A program made the translations under genes and the position numbers. From positions 2,161,620-2,225,619 of the forward strand of contig NZ_CP159808.1 of assembly GCF_047717795.1 (NCBI RefSeq): a DNA stretch of 64,000 bases, given 5' to 3'. Below are positions 16,272 to 24,204 of this stretch, piece by piece. Below the pieces are notes generated by a model that was given only the letters and a program-made list of their open reading frames with translations, was not told the origin of the DNA and did no database searches. Source of the DNA: Marisalimonas sp016777705 (lineage in GTDB: Bacteria > Pseudomonadota > Alphaproteobacteria > Puniceispirillales > Marisalimonadaceae). Each line of letters opens with the position of its first letter. Position 1 is the stretch's first letter.

Positions 16272-18194
16272 ATGGCAAAAGTTATTGGTATTGATTTAGG
16301 TACAACTAATTCATGTGTATCTGTGATGGATGGTAAAGCACCAAAAATTATTGAAAACAGTGAGGGTGCAAGAACTACACCTTCAATGGTAGGTATAACA
16401 GATGATGAAAGGTTAGTAGGTCAGCCAGCAAAGAGACAAGCTGTAACAAACCCTGAAAACACATTATTTGCAATTAAAAGATTGATAGGAAGAAGGCATG
16501 ATGATCAATATTCTAAAAAGTTCTCTGAGCTAGTTCCATATAAGATTGTATCTGCAAAAAATGGAGATGCGTGGGTTGAGGCAAATGGGCAAGAATACGC
16601 ACCTTCTGAAGTTTCTAGTTTTATTTTAAGGAAACTTAAAGAAGATGCTGAAGCTTATCTTGGAGAAACTGTTGATAAAGCAGTTATAACAGTTCCAGCG
16701 TATTTTAATGATGCCCAAAGGCAAGCAACTAAAGATGCAGGTAAAATTGCTGGTTTAGAAGTCTTAAGAATTATAAATGAACCAACAGCAGCAGCTTTAG
16801 CTTATGGTCTAGATAAAAAAGAAAGTGGAACAATTGTTGTATATGATCTTGGTGGAGGAACTTTTGATGTTTCAATTTTAGAAGTTGGTGACGGAGTATT
16901 TGAGGTTAAATCAACTAATGGAGATACTTTTCTAGGTGGTGAAGACTTTGATCAAAGAATAATAGATTTTATTGCAGAACAATTTAAAAAAGAAAATGGT
17001 ATTGATTTAAGATCTGATAAATTAGCATTACAAAGAATGAAAGAAGCAGCTGAAAAAGCAAAAATAGAGCTATCAAGCGCAGCGCAGACAGATATAAATC
17101 TTCCATTTGTTACAGCCGATGCTAGTGGTCCTAAACATTTAAATGTAAAGATGACTAGATCGCAATATGAGTCTTTAGTTGATGACTTGATAACAAAAAG
17201 TATAGATCCTTGTAAAGCAGCTCTCAAGGATGCGGGTGTTAAAGCGAGTGATATAGATGAAGTTATTCTAGTTGGTGGAATGACAAGAATGCCTAAGATT
17301 ATTGAAGCTGTAACTGATTTTTTTAAAACAGAGCCTCACAGAGGTGTTAACCCAGATGAAGTAGTCGCTTCTGGTGCTGCAATTCAGGGTGGCGTTTTAA
17401 TGGGAGATGTAAAAGATGTTCTTCTTCTTGATGTAACACCTCTGTCTCTAGGTATTGAAACACTTGGTGGAGTGTTTACAAGGCTTATAGACAGAAATAC
17501 AACAATACCTTCTAAGAAATCACAAACATTTTCAACTGCAGAAGATAACCAATCAGCAGTTACCATTCGTGTTTCTCAGGGTGAAAGGGAACTTGCTAGT
17601 GATAATAAATCTTTGGGTGAGTTTAATCTTGAAGGTATTGCTCCTGCAGCAAGAGGTATACCTCAGATTGAGGTAACTTTCGACATTGATGCAAATGGTA
17701 TTGTAAATGTCAGTGCTCAAGACAAAGCTACTGGTAAAGCACATAACATAACTATTCAGGCATCTGGTGGATTAGATGATAATGAAATAGAAAGAATGGT
17801 TAAAGAAGCTGAAGACAATGCAGAATCAGATAAAGAAAAAAGAGATGTCATAGATGCAAGAAACCAAGCTGAATCAATGGTTCATGGAGCAGAAAAATCT
17901 TTAACTGATTTGGGTGATAAAGCAGAACCAGCTACCAAGAGTGAAGTTGAACAAGCTATTCAGGAAGTTAAGACAGCTTTAGAAGGTGAAGACACATCTG
18001 TTATTAAAGAAAAAACATCTGCTTTATCGGCAGTAATGATGAAGATGGGTGAAGCTGCGTATAAGGCAAATGAAAATCAACCTGAGGAAGGCAACTCGGA
18101 CACTTCTGGTTCATCAAGTGAAAATAAAGAAGATGTGGTAGACGCTGATTTTGAAGAAGTAAAAGACAATGAAGAAAAAAAAGACGCTTCTTAG
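16272..18194 (+). CDS. dnaK: Molecular chaperone DnaK (Hsp70)
   Basis: 640-aa Hsp70, full length. The ATPase domain opens 'KVIGIDLGTTNSCVSVMDG' and contains 'VYDLGGGTFDVSILEVGDG' and 'ILVGGMTRMPKI'. The linker is 'DVLLLDVTPLSLGIE', the substrate-binding domain follows, and the C-terminal tail ends 'DVVDADFEEVKDNEEKKDAS', acidic as usual. A strong GGGAGGT site precedes the ATG. It works with the flanking grpE and dnaJ products. Base and codon use look slightly less AT-biased than neighbours, as expected for a highly expressed gene. Confidence 0.99.
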   Translation: MAKVIGIDLGTTNSCVSVMDGKAPKIIENSEGARTTPSMVGITDDERLVGQPAKRQAVTNPENTLFAIKRLIGRRHDDQYSKKFSELVPYKIVSAKNGDAWVEANGQEYAPSEVSSFILRKLKEDAEAYLGETVDKAVITVPAYFNDAQRQATKDAGKIAGLEVLRIINEPTAAALAYGLDKKESGTIVVYDLGGGTFDVSILEVGDGVFEVKSTNGDTFLGGEDFDQRIIDFIAEQFKKENGIDLRSDKLALQRMKEAAEKAKIELSSAAQTDINLPFVTADASGPKHLNVKMTRSQYESLVDDLITKSIDPCKAALKDAGVKASDIDEVILVGGMTRMPKIIEAVTDFFKTEPHRGVNPDEVVASGAAIQGGVLMGDVKDVLLLDVTPLSLGIETLGGVFTRLIDRNTTIPSKKSQTFSTAEDNQSAVTIRVSQGERELASDNKSLGEFNLEGIAPAARGIPQIEVTFDIDANGIVNVSAQDKATGKAHNITIQASGGLDDNEIERMVKEAEDNAESDKEKRDVIDARNQAESMVHGAEKSLTDLGDKAEPATKSEVEQAIQEVKTALEGEDTSVIKEKTSALSAVMMKMGEAAYKANENQPEEGNSDTSGSSSENKEDVVDADFEEVKDNEEKKDAS

Positions 18195-18226
18195 ATAAAG
18201 TTAAATATACACTTTAAGGTTTAAAT

Positions 18227-19327
18227 ATGGCGCGTGATTATTACGATATATTAGGTTTATCAAAATCAGCTTCAGATAGTGAAATTAAATCGTCGTATCG
18301 TAAGCTTGCAATGAAATATCATCCAGATAGAAATCCTGGTGATAAAAAAGCCGAAGATAAATTCAGAGAAATAACAGAATCTTATGAAATATTAAAGGAC
18401 TCTCAAAAAAAAGCTGCTTACGATCAGTATGGACATGCAGCTTTTTCACAAGGTTCTGGCGCTGGAGCCGGTGGAGGATTTTCTGGTTTTAGTGGCGGAG
18501 GATTTTCTGATATATTTGAAGATATGTTTGGTATGGGAGGTGATCAAGGTAGAAGATCTGCTTCTACAGGTTCTGATCTAAGATACGATTTATCTGTTTC
18601 ACTTGAACAAGCCTTTTCTGGTGATCAAGTTGAGATCTCTTTAACAGTGCCTGCAAAGTGTGAATCATGTAATGGTTCAGGTGCTAATAAAGGTTCTCAA
18701 CCAAAACAATGTAGTCAGTGCGGAGGACATGGAAAAGTTAGAGCTCAACAAGGATTTTTCACAATTGAAAGAACATGTGCTTCTTGCTCAGGTGTAGGTG
18801 AAATCATAGGTGACCCGTGCCGCCCATGTAAAGGACAAGGTAGGGTAAATAAAAGCAAAAAACTTTCTGTAAATGTTCCTTCTGGTGTAGATAACGGAAC
18901 GCGTATACGTCTTTCTGGTGAAGGTGAAGCTGGGGCTAGAGGCTCCGCTCCAGGTGATTTATATATTTTTATTGATATTAAAGATCATTCTATATTTCAA
19001 AGAGATGGTAAAGACACTTTTATCGAAGTTCCAGTTTCTCTTATTGATGCTGTCTTAGGAAATTCAATACAAGTTCCTTGTGTAGATGGATCTAAAGCAA
19101 AAATGAATTTGACATCAGGAACTCAAAGTGGAACTCGTTTAAGAATGAAAGGTAAAGGAATGCCAGGATTACGTGGCGGTTCTAGAGGAGATCAATATGT
19201 ACAAATTAACGTAGAAACACCAGTTGGTATCTCTAAAAAACAAGAAGACTTATTTAAGCAAATAAAAGAGTTAGGAATAGAAAAAATTAGCCCTAAAACT
19301 AGTAGATTCAAAAAATTGATTGAGTAA
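18227..19327 (+). CDS. dnaJ: Co-chaperone DnaJ (Hsp40)
   Basis: 366-aa class A J-protein that delivers clients to DnaK and stimulates its ATPase. It has a J domain (residues 1-70) with the HPD triplet in 'MKYHPDRNPGD' and a Gly/Phe-rich linker (about 75-110). Four zinc-binding repeats follow (CESCNGSG, CSQCGGHG, CASCSGVG, CRPCKGQG; about 143-205), then the C-terminal substrate domains with 'RLRMKGKGMPGLRGG'. It begins 32 bases after dnaK and is probably read from the same promoter. Confidence 0.98.
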   Translation: MARDYYDILGLSKSASDSEIKSSYRKLAMKYHPDRNPGDKKAEDKFREITESYEILKDSQKKAAYDQYGHAAFSQGSGAGAGGGFSGFSGGGFSDIFEDMFGMGGDQGRRSASTGSDLRYDLSVSLEQAFSGDQVEISLTVPAKCESCNGSGANKGSQPKQCSQCGGHGKVRAQQGFFTIERTCASCSGVGEIIGDPCRPCKGQGRVNKSKKLSVNVPSGVDNGTRIRLSGEGEAGARGSAPGDLYIFIDIKDHSIFQRDGKDTFIEVPVSLIDAVLGNSIQVPCVDGSKAKMNLTSGTQSGTRLRMKGKGMPGLRGGSRGDQYVQINVETPVGISKKQEDLFKQIKELGIEKISPKTSRFKKLIE

Positions 19328-19346
19328 TATAATTATTAGGTATAAT
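19316..19346 (+). promoter_or_regulatory. Possible dapB promoter
   Basis: A perfect TATAAT at 19341-19346 in the 49-base dnaJ-dapB gap, with TTGATT at 19316-19321 as a weak -35 (19-base spacing, one or two longer than ideal). If real, dapB can be expressed without the heat-shock operon. Motif match only. Confidence 0.3.
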
Positions 19347-19376
19347 CGAGTACAATTTATTTAGTTAAGGTGATTT

Positions 19377-20189
19377 ATGAAAAAAATATCTGTATCTATT
19401 CCTGGCGGCAACGGTCGTATGGGCAAAACTCTTATAGGTTTAATCATAGAAAATGAAAAATATAATTTAGTGAGCTCCACATGTTTGCCTGGTGAAGATG
19501 AAGAAGACTTTGATATAGGACTTTTAGCAGGGAAAACTAAAATTTCTAAAAAATTAACAAGCGATACTTCATCACTTTTTAGAAGTTCAGACGTATTAAT
19601 AGATTTTACAGTTCCTAAAGCAGCAATGCTTCATGCAAGGAAATGTTATGATAACGATATGTCTATTGTAATAGGTACAACAGGTTTAGATGTTTCTCAA
19701 GAAAAAGAATTATTATCATTATCTAAAAAAATACCAATTGTTTACTCAGCCAATTTTTCTATTGGTGTAACTTTGCTTTCAAATTTAGTTTCTAACGCCA
19801 CTAAAATTCTAGGTAAAGAATGGGATATTGAAATATTAGAAATGCATCATAAACATAAAATTGATGCTCCTTCTGGTACTGCTTTAATGCTTGGAAAATC
19901 AGCAGCTGAAGCTAGAGATCAAAAACTGTCAGATGTTAAAAAAGTATCAAGAGATGGTATAGTTGGTAAAAGAAAAAGTGAAGAAATTGGTTTTGCAGTC
20001 TTAAGGGGTGGAGACGTAGTCGGTGAGCATTCAGTACTATTTTGTAACGAGGGTGAAAGAATTGAACTGGTCCACAAAGCCACGGATAGATCAATTTTTG
20101 CTTCGGGAGCTTTAAGGGCTGCATATTGGGCAGCAACAGCCAAACCTGGTTTATATTCGTTATCAGATGTTTTAAATCTTGGAGGATAA
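19377..20189 (+). CDS. dapB: 4-hydroxy-tetrahydrodipicolinate reductase
   Basis: NAD(P)H-dependent reductase in the lysine/diaminopimelate pathway, 270 aa. The Rossmann loop is 'IPGGNGRMGKTLIGL' (residues about 8-22), then 'VLIDFTVPKAAMLHA' and 'IVIGTTGLD'. The substrate-binding signature is 'EMHHKHKIDAPSGTALMLG' (about 157-175), and a second conserved block 'GVRGGD'-like appears as 'AVLRGGDVVGEHSVLF'. AAGGTG lies 6 bases before the ATG. It is next to dnaJ, as in several other Alphaproteobacteria. Confidence 0.96.
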   Translation: MKKISVSIPGGNGRMGKTLIGLIIENEKYNLVSSTCLPGEDEEDFDIGLLAGKTKISKKLTSDTSSLFRSSDVLIDFTVPKAAMLHARKCYDNDMSIVIGTTGLDVSQEKELLSLSKKIPIVYSANFSIGVTLLSNLVSNATKILGKEWDIEILEMHHKHKIDAPSGTALMLGKSAAEARDQKLSDVKKVSRDGIVGKRKSEEIGFAVLRGGDVVGEHSVLFCNEGERIELVHKATDRSIFASGALRAAYWAATAKPGLYSLSDVLNLGG

Positions 20190-20198
20190 GGGAAATAA

Positions 20199-20726
20199 TT
20201 ATTTTTTTGTAATATTTAACTTTGTATTTATATCTTGTAAACATTCTTCTTTTTTTAATGTGCCATCAAGTTTTATTGGTCTAGTTTCAAAAAAGTTTAC
20301 GTAGTAATCATTTTCTTTTTTGATAACAAAAACATCTAAAAAACATTTAGAAAAATAATATTGATGATTTTTTAATTTGCCTTCAAATTTAACAAAGTCA
20401 CTTACACCTAATCTTTTTAAAAGATCTGTTTCAGATAATTTTAAAATTGATGTTAGGTTAAATTTTTTTTGTCTTGATTTCTTTTGTTTTTTTAAATTTT
20501 CTAATTCAGAATTTTTCTTTAATTTCTGAGTAACCTCTTCTGTAGTTTCCTTTCCAATTTTACTATTTTTAGACGAAGTCTTAAAATTATTATAAATTAT
20601 ATTTTTACCTTTAACTTCTTTTTTTGGTATTTTGTCCTGAAAGCCATTATGCTGTAGCGTATGACAACCATTCAATAGTAAGATTAACAACAAATTTAAA
20701 ATTATTTTATTTGGAATTTTTTTCAT
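20199..20726 (-). CDS. Small hypothetical lipoprotein
   Basis: 175 aa; I do not recognise a named family with certainty. It has a lipoprotein signal with lipobox 'LLLNGC' (Cys about residue 21), then a Lys/Glu-rich disordered stretch to about residue 95. A small C-terminal domain with 'LSETDLLKRLGVSDFVKFEG' and 'HQYYFSKCFLDVFVIKKEND' follows. The 'LG-x-P-x-x-x-EG ... Y-x-x-x-C-x-LD-x-F' pattern resembles a widespread short domain in alphaproteobacterial lipoproteins whose function is unknown. It converges on dapB with a 9-base gap and diverges from the PfkB gene. Confidence 0.7.
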   Translation of the reverse strand: MKKIPNKIILNLLLILLLNGCHTLQHNGFQDKIPKKEVKGKNIIYNNFKTSSKNSKIGKETTEEVTQKLKKNSELENLKKQKKSRQKKFNLTSILKLSETDLLKRLGVSDFVKFEGKLKNHQYYFSKCFLDVFVIKKENDYYVNFFETRPIKLDGTLKKEECLQDINTKLNITKK

Positions 20727-20787
20727 AAGTGATAGTCATAGATATAGTTTTATATTAAGTCTATTTAAAAATACTTTTGAGGCAAAA

Positions 20788-21765
20788 ATGCACAAATTTA
20801 ATCATGATATAACTTTTATAGGTAATGCTATTGTAGATATTATAGCAGAAACTTCAGATAAGCTTCTAACTGAATTGGACGTTCCAAAAGGAGGAATGCA
20901 ATTAATAAATACAAAAACGGCTGATAATTTAATAGATAGTATTAGAGCGCCACTTGTAGTATCTGGAGGAAGCGCGGCCAATACAGCTGTTGGCTTTAGT
21001 TCTTTTGGAGGAAAGGCATGCTTTATTGGTCAAACAGGTCTCGATGAATTTGGAGATTTATTTTCTAAGGACATAAATAAGTCTAATGTTTTTTTCCAAA
21101 ATAAGACTTCTGAAATGTTAGATAAAACATCTAAAAGTATTATTTTGGTTACTCCTGATGCAGAAAGAAGTATGAGTACTTTTTTGGGTGCCAGTGTAAA
21201 ATTTAATATAAATTCTATAAACGAAGACCTAATAACTAATAGTAAATTGCTTTATATTGAAGGATATTTATTTGATCAACCAGAGGCTAAAAAAGCAATT
21301 TATCATTGTTGTAGACTGGCAAAAGATAAAAATATTCAAATAGCTTTTAGTTTATCAGATCTGTTCTGTGTAGAGAGACATAGAAACGATTTTCTTAATT
21401 TAATTGTTGAGTATATTGATATAATTTTTGCTAATGAAGAAGAGATAAAAAATTTGTATCAGTCAAATTTAAATGATTGCATTCAATTAATTCAAAGTGA
21501 TGTTGAAATGGGCGCCATTACACTAGGATCTAGAGGTTCTATTGTATTTGAAACAAAAAAAGAACACATTATTAATTCTGTTGCTGTTAAATCACTTGTG
21601 GATACAACTGGGGCAGGTGATATGTTTGCGGCTGGTTTTTTATATGGATATATGTATAAACATTCCATAGAGGAATGTGGAAATTTAGGAAGTAAAGCCG
21701 CTGCTGAAATAATTCAATATTACGGAGCCAGACCTAAAACCTTATTAAAGAGTTTAATTAATTAA
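20788..21765 (+). CDS. PfkB-family carbohydrate kinase (adenosine kinase-like)
   Basis: 325-aa ribokinase-superfamily enzyme. The N-terminal 'ITFIGNAIVDIIA' and 'VVSGGSAANTAVGFSSFGG' (PfkB signature 1, residues about 52-70) and C-terminal 'VDTTGAGDMFAAGFLYGYM' (signature 2, catalytic Asp) are plain. The overall pattern resembles alphaproteobacterial adenosine kinase-like proteins ('IGQTGLDEFGDLF', 'EEEIKNLY'). Substrate cannot be decided from sequence; adenosine is likely, fructose or another sugar possible. A GAGG site precedes the ATG. It converges on maeB. Confidence 0.85.
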   Translation: MHKFNHDITFIGNAIVDIIAETSDKLLTELDVPKGGMQLINTKTADNLIDSIRAPLVVSGGSAANTAVGFSSFGGKACFIGQTGLDEFGDLFSKDINKSNVFFQNKTSEMLDKTSKSIILVTPDAERSMSTFLGASVKFNINSINEDLITNSKLLYIEGYLFDQPEAKKAIYHCCRLAKDKNIQIAFSLSDLFCVERHRNDFLNLIVEYIDIIFANEEEIKNLYQSNLNDCIQLIQSDVEMGAITLGSRGSIVFETKKEHIINSVAVKSLVDTTGAGDMFAAGFLYGYMYKHSIEECGNLGSKAAAEIIQYYGARPKTLLKSLIN

Positions 21766-21782
21766 GATAATTTTAAGTTTCG

Positions 21783-24071
21783 TTATTTTGAGTAAATAGC
21801 ATTATATGCTGCAATAGAAGCAGAATTTACAATATCCGATACAGACGAGCCCATCTGAACAATTTGAAATGGTTTTTCTCCACCAATCATTAAGGGACCT
21901 AAAACTGAACCTCCTCCTAAAGACTGAAGAAGCTTAAACGATATGTTTGCTGATAACAATCCTGGCATTATTAGGACATTAGCAGAACCAGATAATCTAC
22001 AAAAAGGATAGTTTTCTTCTATAAGATTATGATCTAGAGCAACCTCTGCAGTCATTTCTCCATCAAACTCAAAATCAACTTCTCTTTCTAATAATATATT
22101 TACAGCCTCTCTTATGTTTTTTGAACTAGGTCTTATAGGATTACCAAAGTTTGAAAATGACAATAAAGCAACTCTTGGAGTATATCCTAAGTTTTTAACT
22201 GTATTTGCAATACCTGAGGCTATGTCAGCAATTTGTTCAGCAGAGGGTCTATCATGTATATTTACATCTCCAATGAACACAGTGCGTTCTTTTGAAACTA
22301 TCATAGACATAGACAGAAAAGATTCTTTCTTTCTTGCGCTTATTACTTTGGTAATGTCGTCAAAGCATCTAGCAAAAGGTCTTGTTACTCCTGTTACCAT
22401 TGCATCTGCATCTCCTGCAGAAATCATTGAAGCTGCAAAAACATTTCTATCTTGATTGATTAACCTTTGACAATCTCTTTTAAGATGACCCTTTCTATGA
22501 AGTTTTTTATAAAGTTCTCGAATATACTTTTCATTATTTTTACTTAGACTTGCATTATGAATAATTAATTCACTAAGTCCTTCAAGATTAACTTTCTCCA
22601 TAGTTTCTCTTATTCTATGTTCTCTACCTATTAAAATAGGTGTTCCAAATCCCGAGTTATAAAATGATAATGCTGCCCTTATGGTTTTTTCTTCTTCACC
22701 TTCGGCAAAAACCACTCTTTGTTTTTTAGCTTTAATTCTAGATTTTAAAGGTTCCAAAATTGAAGCTATAGGATTAGTTCTACCTTTTAACTCTCTTTCA
22801 TAAGATTCCAAATTTTTTATAGGTTTCTTGGCAACACCTGAATCCATCGCTGCTTTTGCTACTGCTGAAGAAACAGATGAAATGAGCCTTGGATCAAAAG
22901 GAGCTGGTATTATGTAATCATTACCGTAATGTAATTGGACGCCATGATAAGCTGCATTAACTTCATCAGGCACATCTTTCCTTGCTAATTCAGCTATAGC
23001 ATTGGCTGCAGCAATTTTCATTTCTTCATTTATAGTTGTAGCCCTAACATCCAGTGCACCTCTAAATATATAAGGAAATCCAAGAACATTATTAACTTGG
23101 TTAGGGTAATCAGATCTTCCAGTTGCTATTATAGCATCTGACCTTACATCTTTAACATCCTCAGGCATAATTTCAGGTATAGGGTTTGCCATTGCAAAAA
23201 TAATTGGTTTAGATGCCATGCTTTTAACCATATCTTTAGTAACCGAACCTGGTACAGAAAGTCCTAAGAATACGTCTGCGCCCCTTAGAGCATCTTTTAA
23301 AGTTCTAGCTTTAGTATCAACAGTATGACCAGATTTCCATTGGTTCATATTAGACTGTCTTCCTTTATATATGACGCCATCTCTATCAACTAAAATTACA
23401 TTTTTATTTTGTGCACCCATAGCTTTAAGTAATTCAACACATGCAATAGATGCTGCACCTGCACCATTACTTACAAAAGTCGTGTCTTTTATATTTCTAT
23501 CAGTTAAATGAAGTGCGTTTATTATTCCTGCAACAGTTACGATTGCAGTTCCATGTTGATCGTCATGAAAGACTGGAATATCCATCATCTCTCTTAAACG
23601 CTGTTCTATTATAAAACAATCAGGCGCCTTAATATCTTCTAAATTTATTCCCCCAAAACTTGGGCCTAATAACGATACTGCATCTACAAACCTATCTATA
23701 TCATCGGTATCAACCTCTAAATCAATACCATCAACATCTGCAAATTTTTTAAATAAAACTGCTTTTCCTTCCATAACAGGCTTTGATGCGCCCGCACCAA
23801 TATTACCCAAGCCTAGCACAGCAGTACCATTTGAAATAACGGCAACAACATTACCTTTAGAAGTATAATCATAAATTGTATCTGGGTTTTTTTCAATTTC
23901 GAGGCAAGGAGTAGCCACACCAGGTGAATATGCTAAAGACAAATCATGAGAACTAATTAAGGGCGTAGTGGGTGTTATCTCTAATTTTCCTGGACGACCT
24001 TTTTTATGATAATCTAGGGCTTCTTTTTCTAAATTCGATTTAACTTTATTGTCATTTTTGGTAGTAGACAT
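21783..24071 (-). CDS. maeB: NADP-dependent malic enzyme with phosphotransacetylase-like domain
   Basis: 762 aa in two parts. Residues about 1-430 form the malic enzyme, which decarboxylates malate to pyruvate and CO2 ('SLAYSPGVATPCLEI', 'VLGLGNIGAGASKPVMEGK', 'DDQHGTAIVTVAGIINAL', 'NGAGAASIACVELLKA'). Residues about 430-760 form a phosphate acetyltransferase-like domain ('VVFAEGEEEKTIRAA', 'LIMPGLLSANISFKLLQSLGG'). This fusion is the normal proteobacterial TME/DME type; the second domain usually regulates rather than acetylates. A GAGG site precedes the ATG. NADP or NAD preference is not certain from sequence. Confidence 0.95.
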   Translation of the reverse strand: MSTTKNDNKVKSNLEKEALDYHKKGRPGKLEITPTTPLISSHDLSLAYSPGVATPCLEIEKNPDTIYDYTSKGNVVAVISNGTAVLGLGNIGAGASKPVMEGKAVLFKKFADVDGIDLEVDTDDIDRFVDAVSLLGPSFGGINLEDIKAPDCFIIEQRLREMMDIPVFHDDQHGTAIVTVAGIINALHLTDRNIKDTTFVSNGAGAASIACVELLKAMGAQNKNVILVDRDGVIYKGRQSNMNQWKSGHTVDTKARTLKDALRGADVFLGLSVPGSVTKDMVKSMASKPIIFAMANPIPEIMPEDVKDVRSDAIIATGRSDYPNQVNNVLGFPYIFRGALDVRATTINEEMKIAAANAIAELARKDVPDEVNAAYHGVQLHYGNDYIIPAPFDPRLISSVSSAVAKAAMDSGVAKKPIKNLESYERELKGRTNPIASILEPLKSRIKAKKQRVVFAEGEEEKTIRAALSFYNSGFGTPILIGREHRIRETMEKVNLEGLSELIIHNASLSKNNEKYIRELYKKLHRKGHLKRDCQRLINQDRNVFAASMISAGDADAMVTGVTRPFARCFDDITKVISARKKESFLSMSMIVSKERTVFIGDVNIHDRPSAEQIADIASGIANTVKNLGYTPRVALLSFSNFGNPIRPSSKNIREAVNILLEREVDFEFDGEMTAEVALDHNLIEENYPFCRLSGSANVLIMPGLLSANISFKLLQSLGGGSVLGPLMIGGEKPFQIVQMGSSVSDIVNSASIAAYNAIYSK

Positions 24072-24099
24072 TTTTTCCTCAAAAACTTAAAATGATATA

Positions 24100-24111
24100 T
24101 ATGATATCATA
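24100..24111. promoter_or_regulatory. 12-bp perfect palindrome in the maeB-mutS gap
   Basis: TATGATATCATA, its own reverse complement, lies 29 bases ahead of the maeB start in the 133-base divergent gap; ATGATAT also occurs just beside it at 24092-24098. It could be an operator for a dimeric regulator, but short AT palindromes arise easily by chance in this base composition. Confidence 0.25.
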
Positions 24112-24204
24112 ACTTATTTTAATAAAAGATCATAATTTAATTATATTTGAAGGTTAATTTATAATCTAAATGATTTTATAAAAGCTAAAGGGTTATAAGC
24201 AATT

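Noticed and set aside
16952..17744. Minus-strand open frames opposite dnaK
   Set aside because: Long antisense frames are common opposite dnaK because of its codon bias; no start site or motif supports them.
20193..20208. AAATAATTATTT palindrome with T-run at the dapB/lipoprotein junction
   Set aside because: Only a 4-bp A-T stem once a loop is allowed; chance level in this composition.
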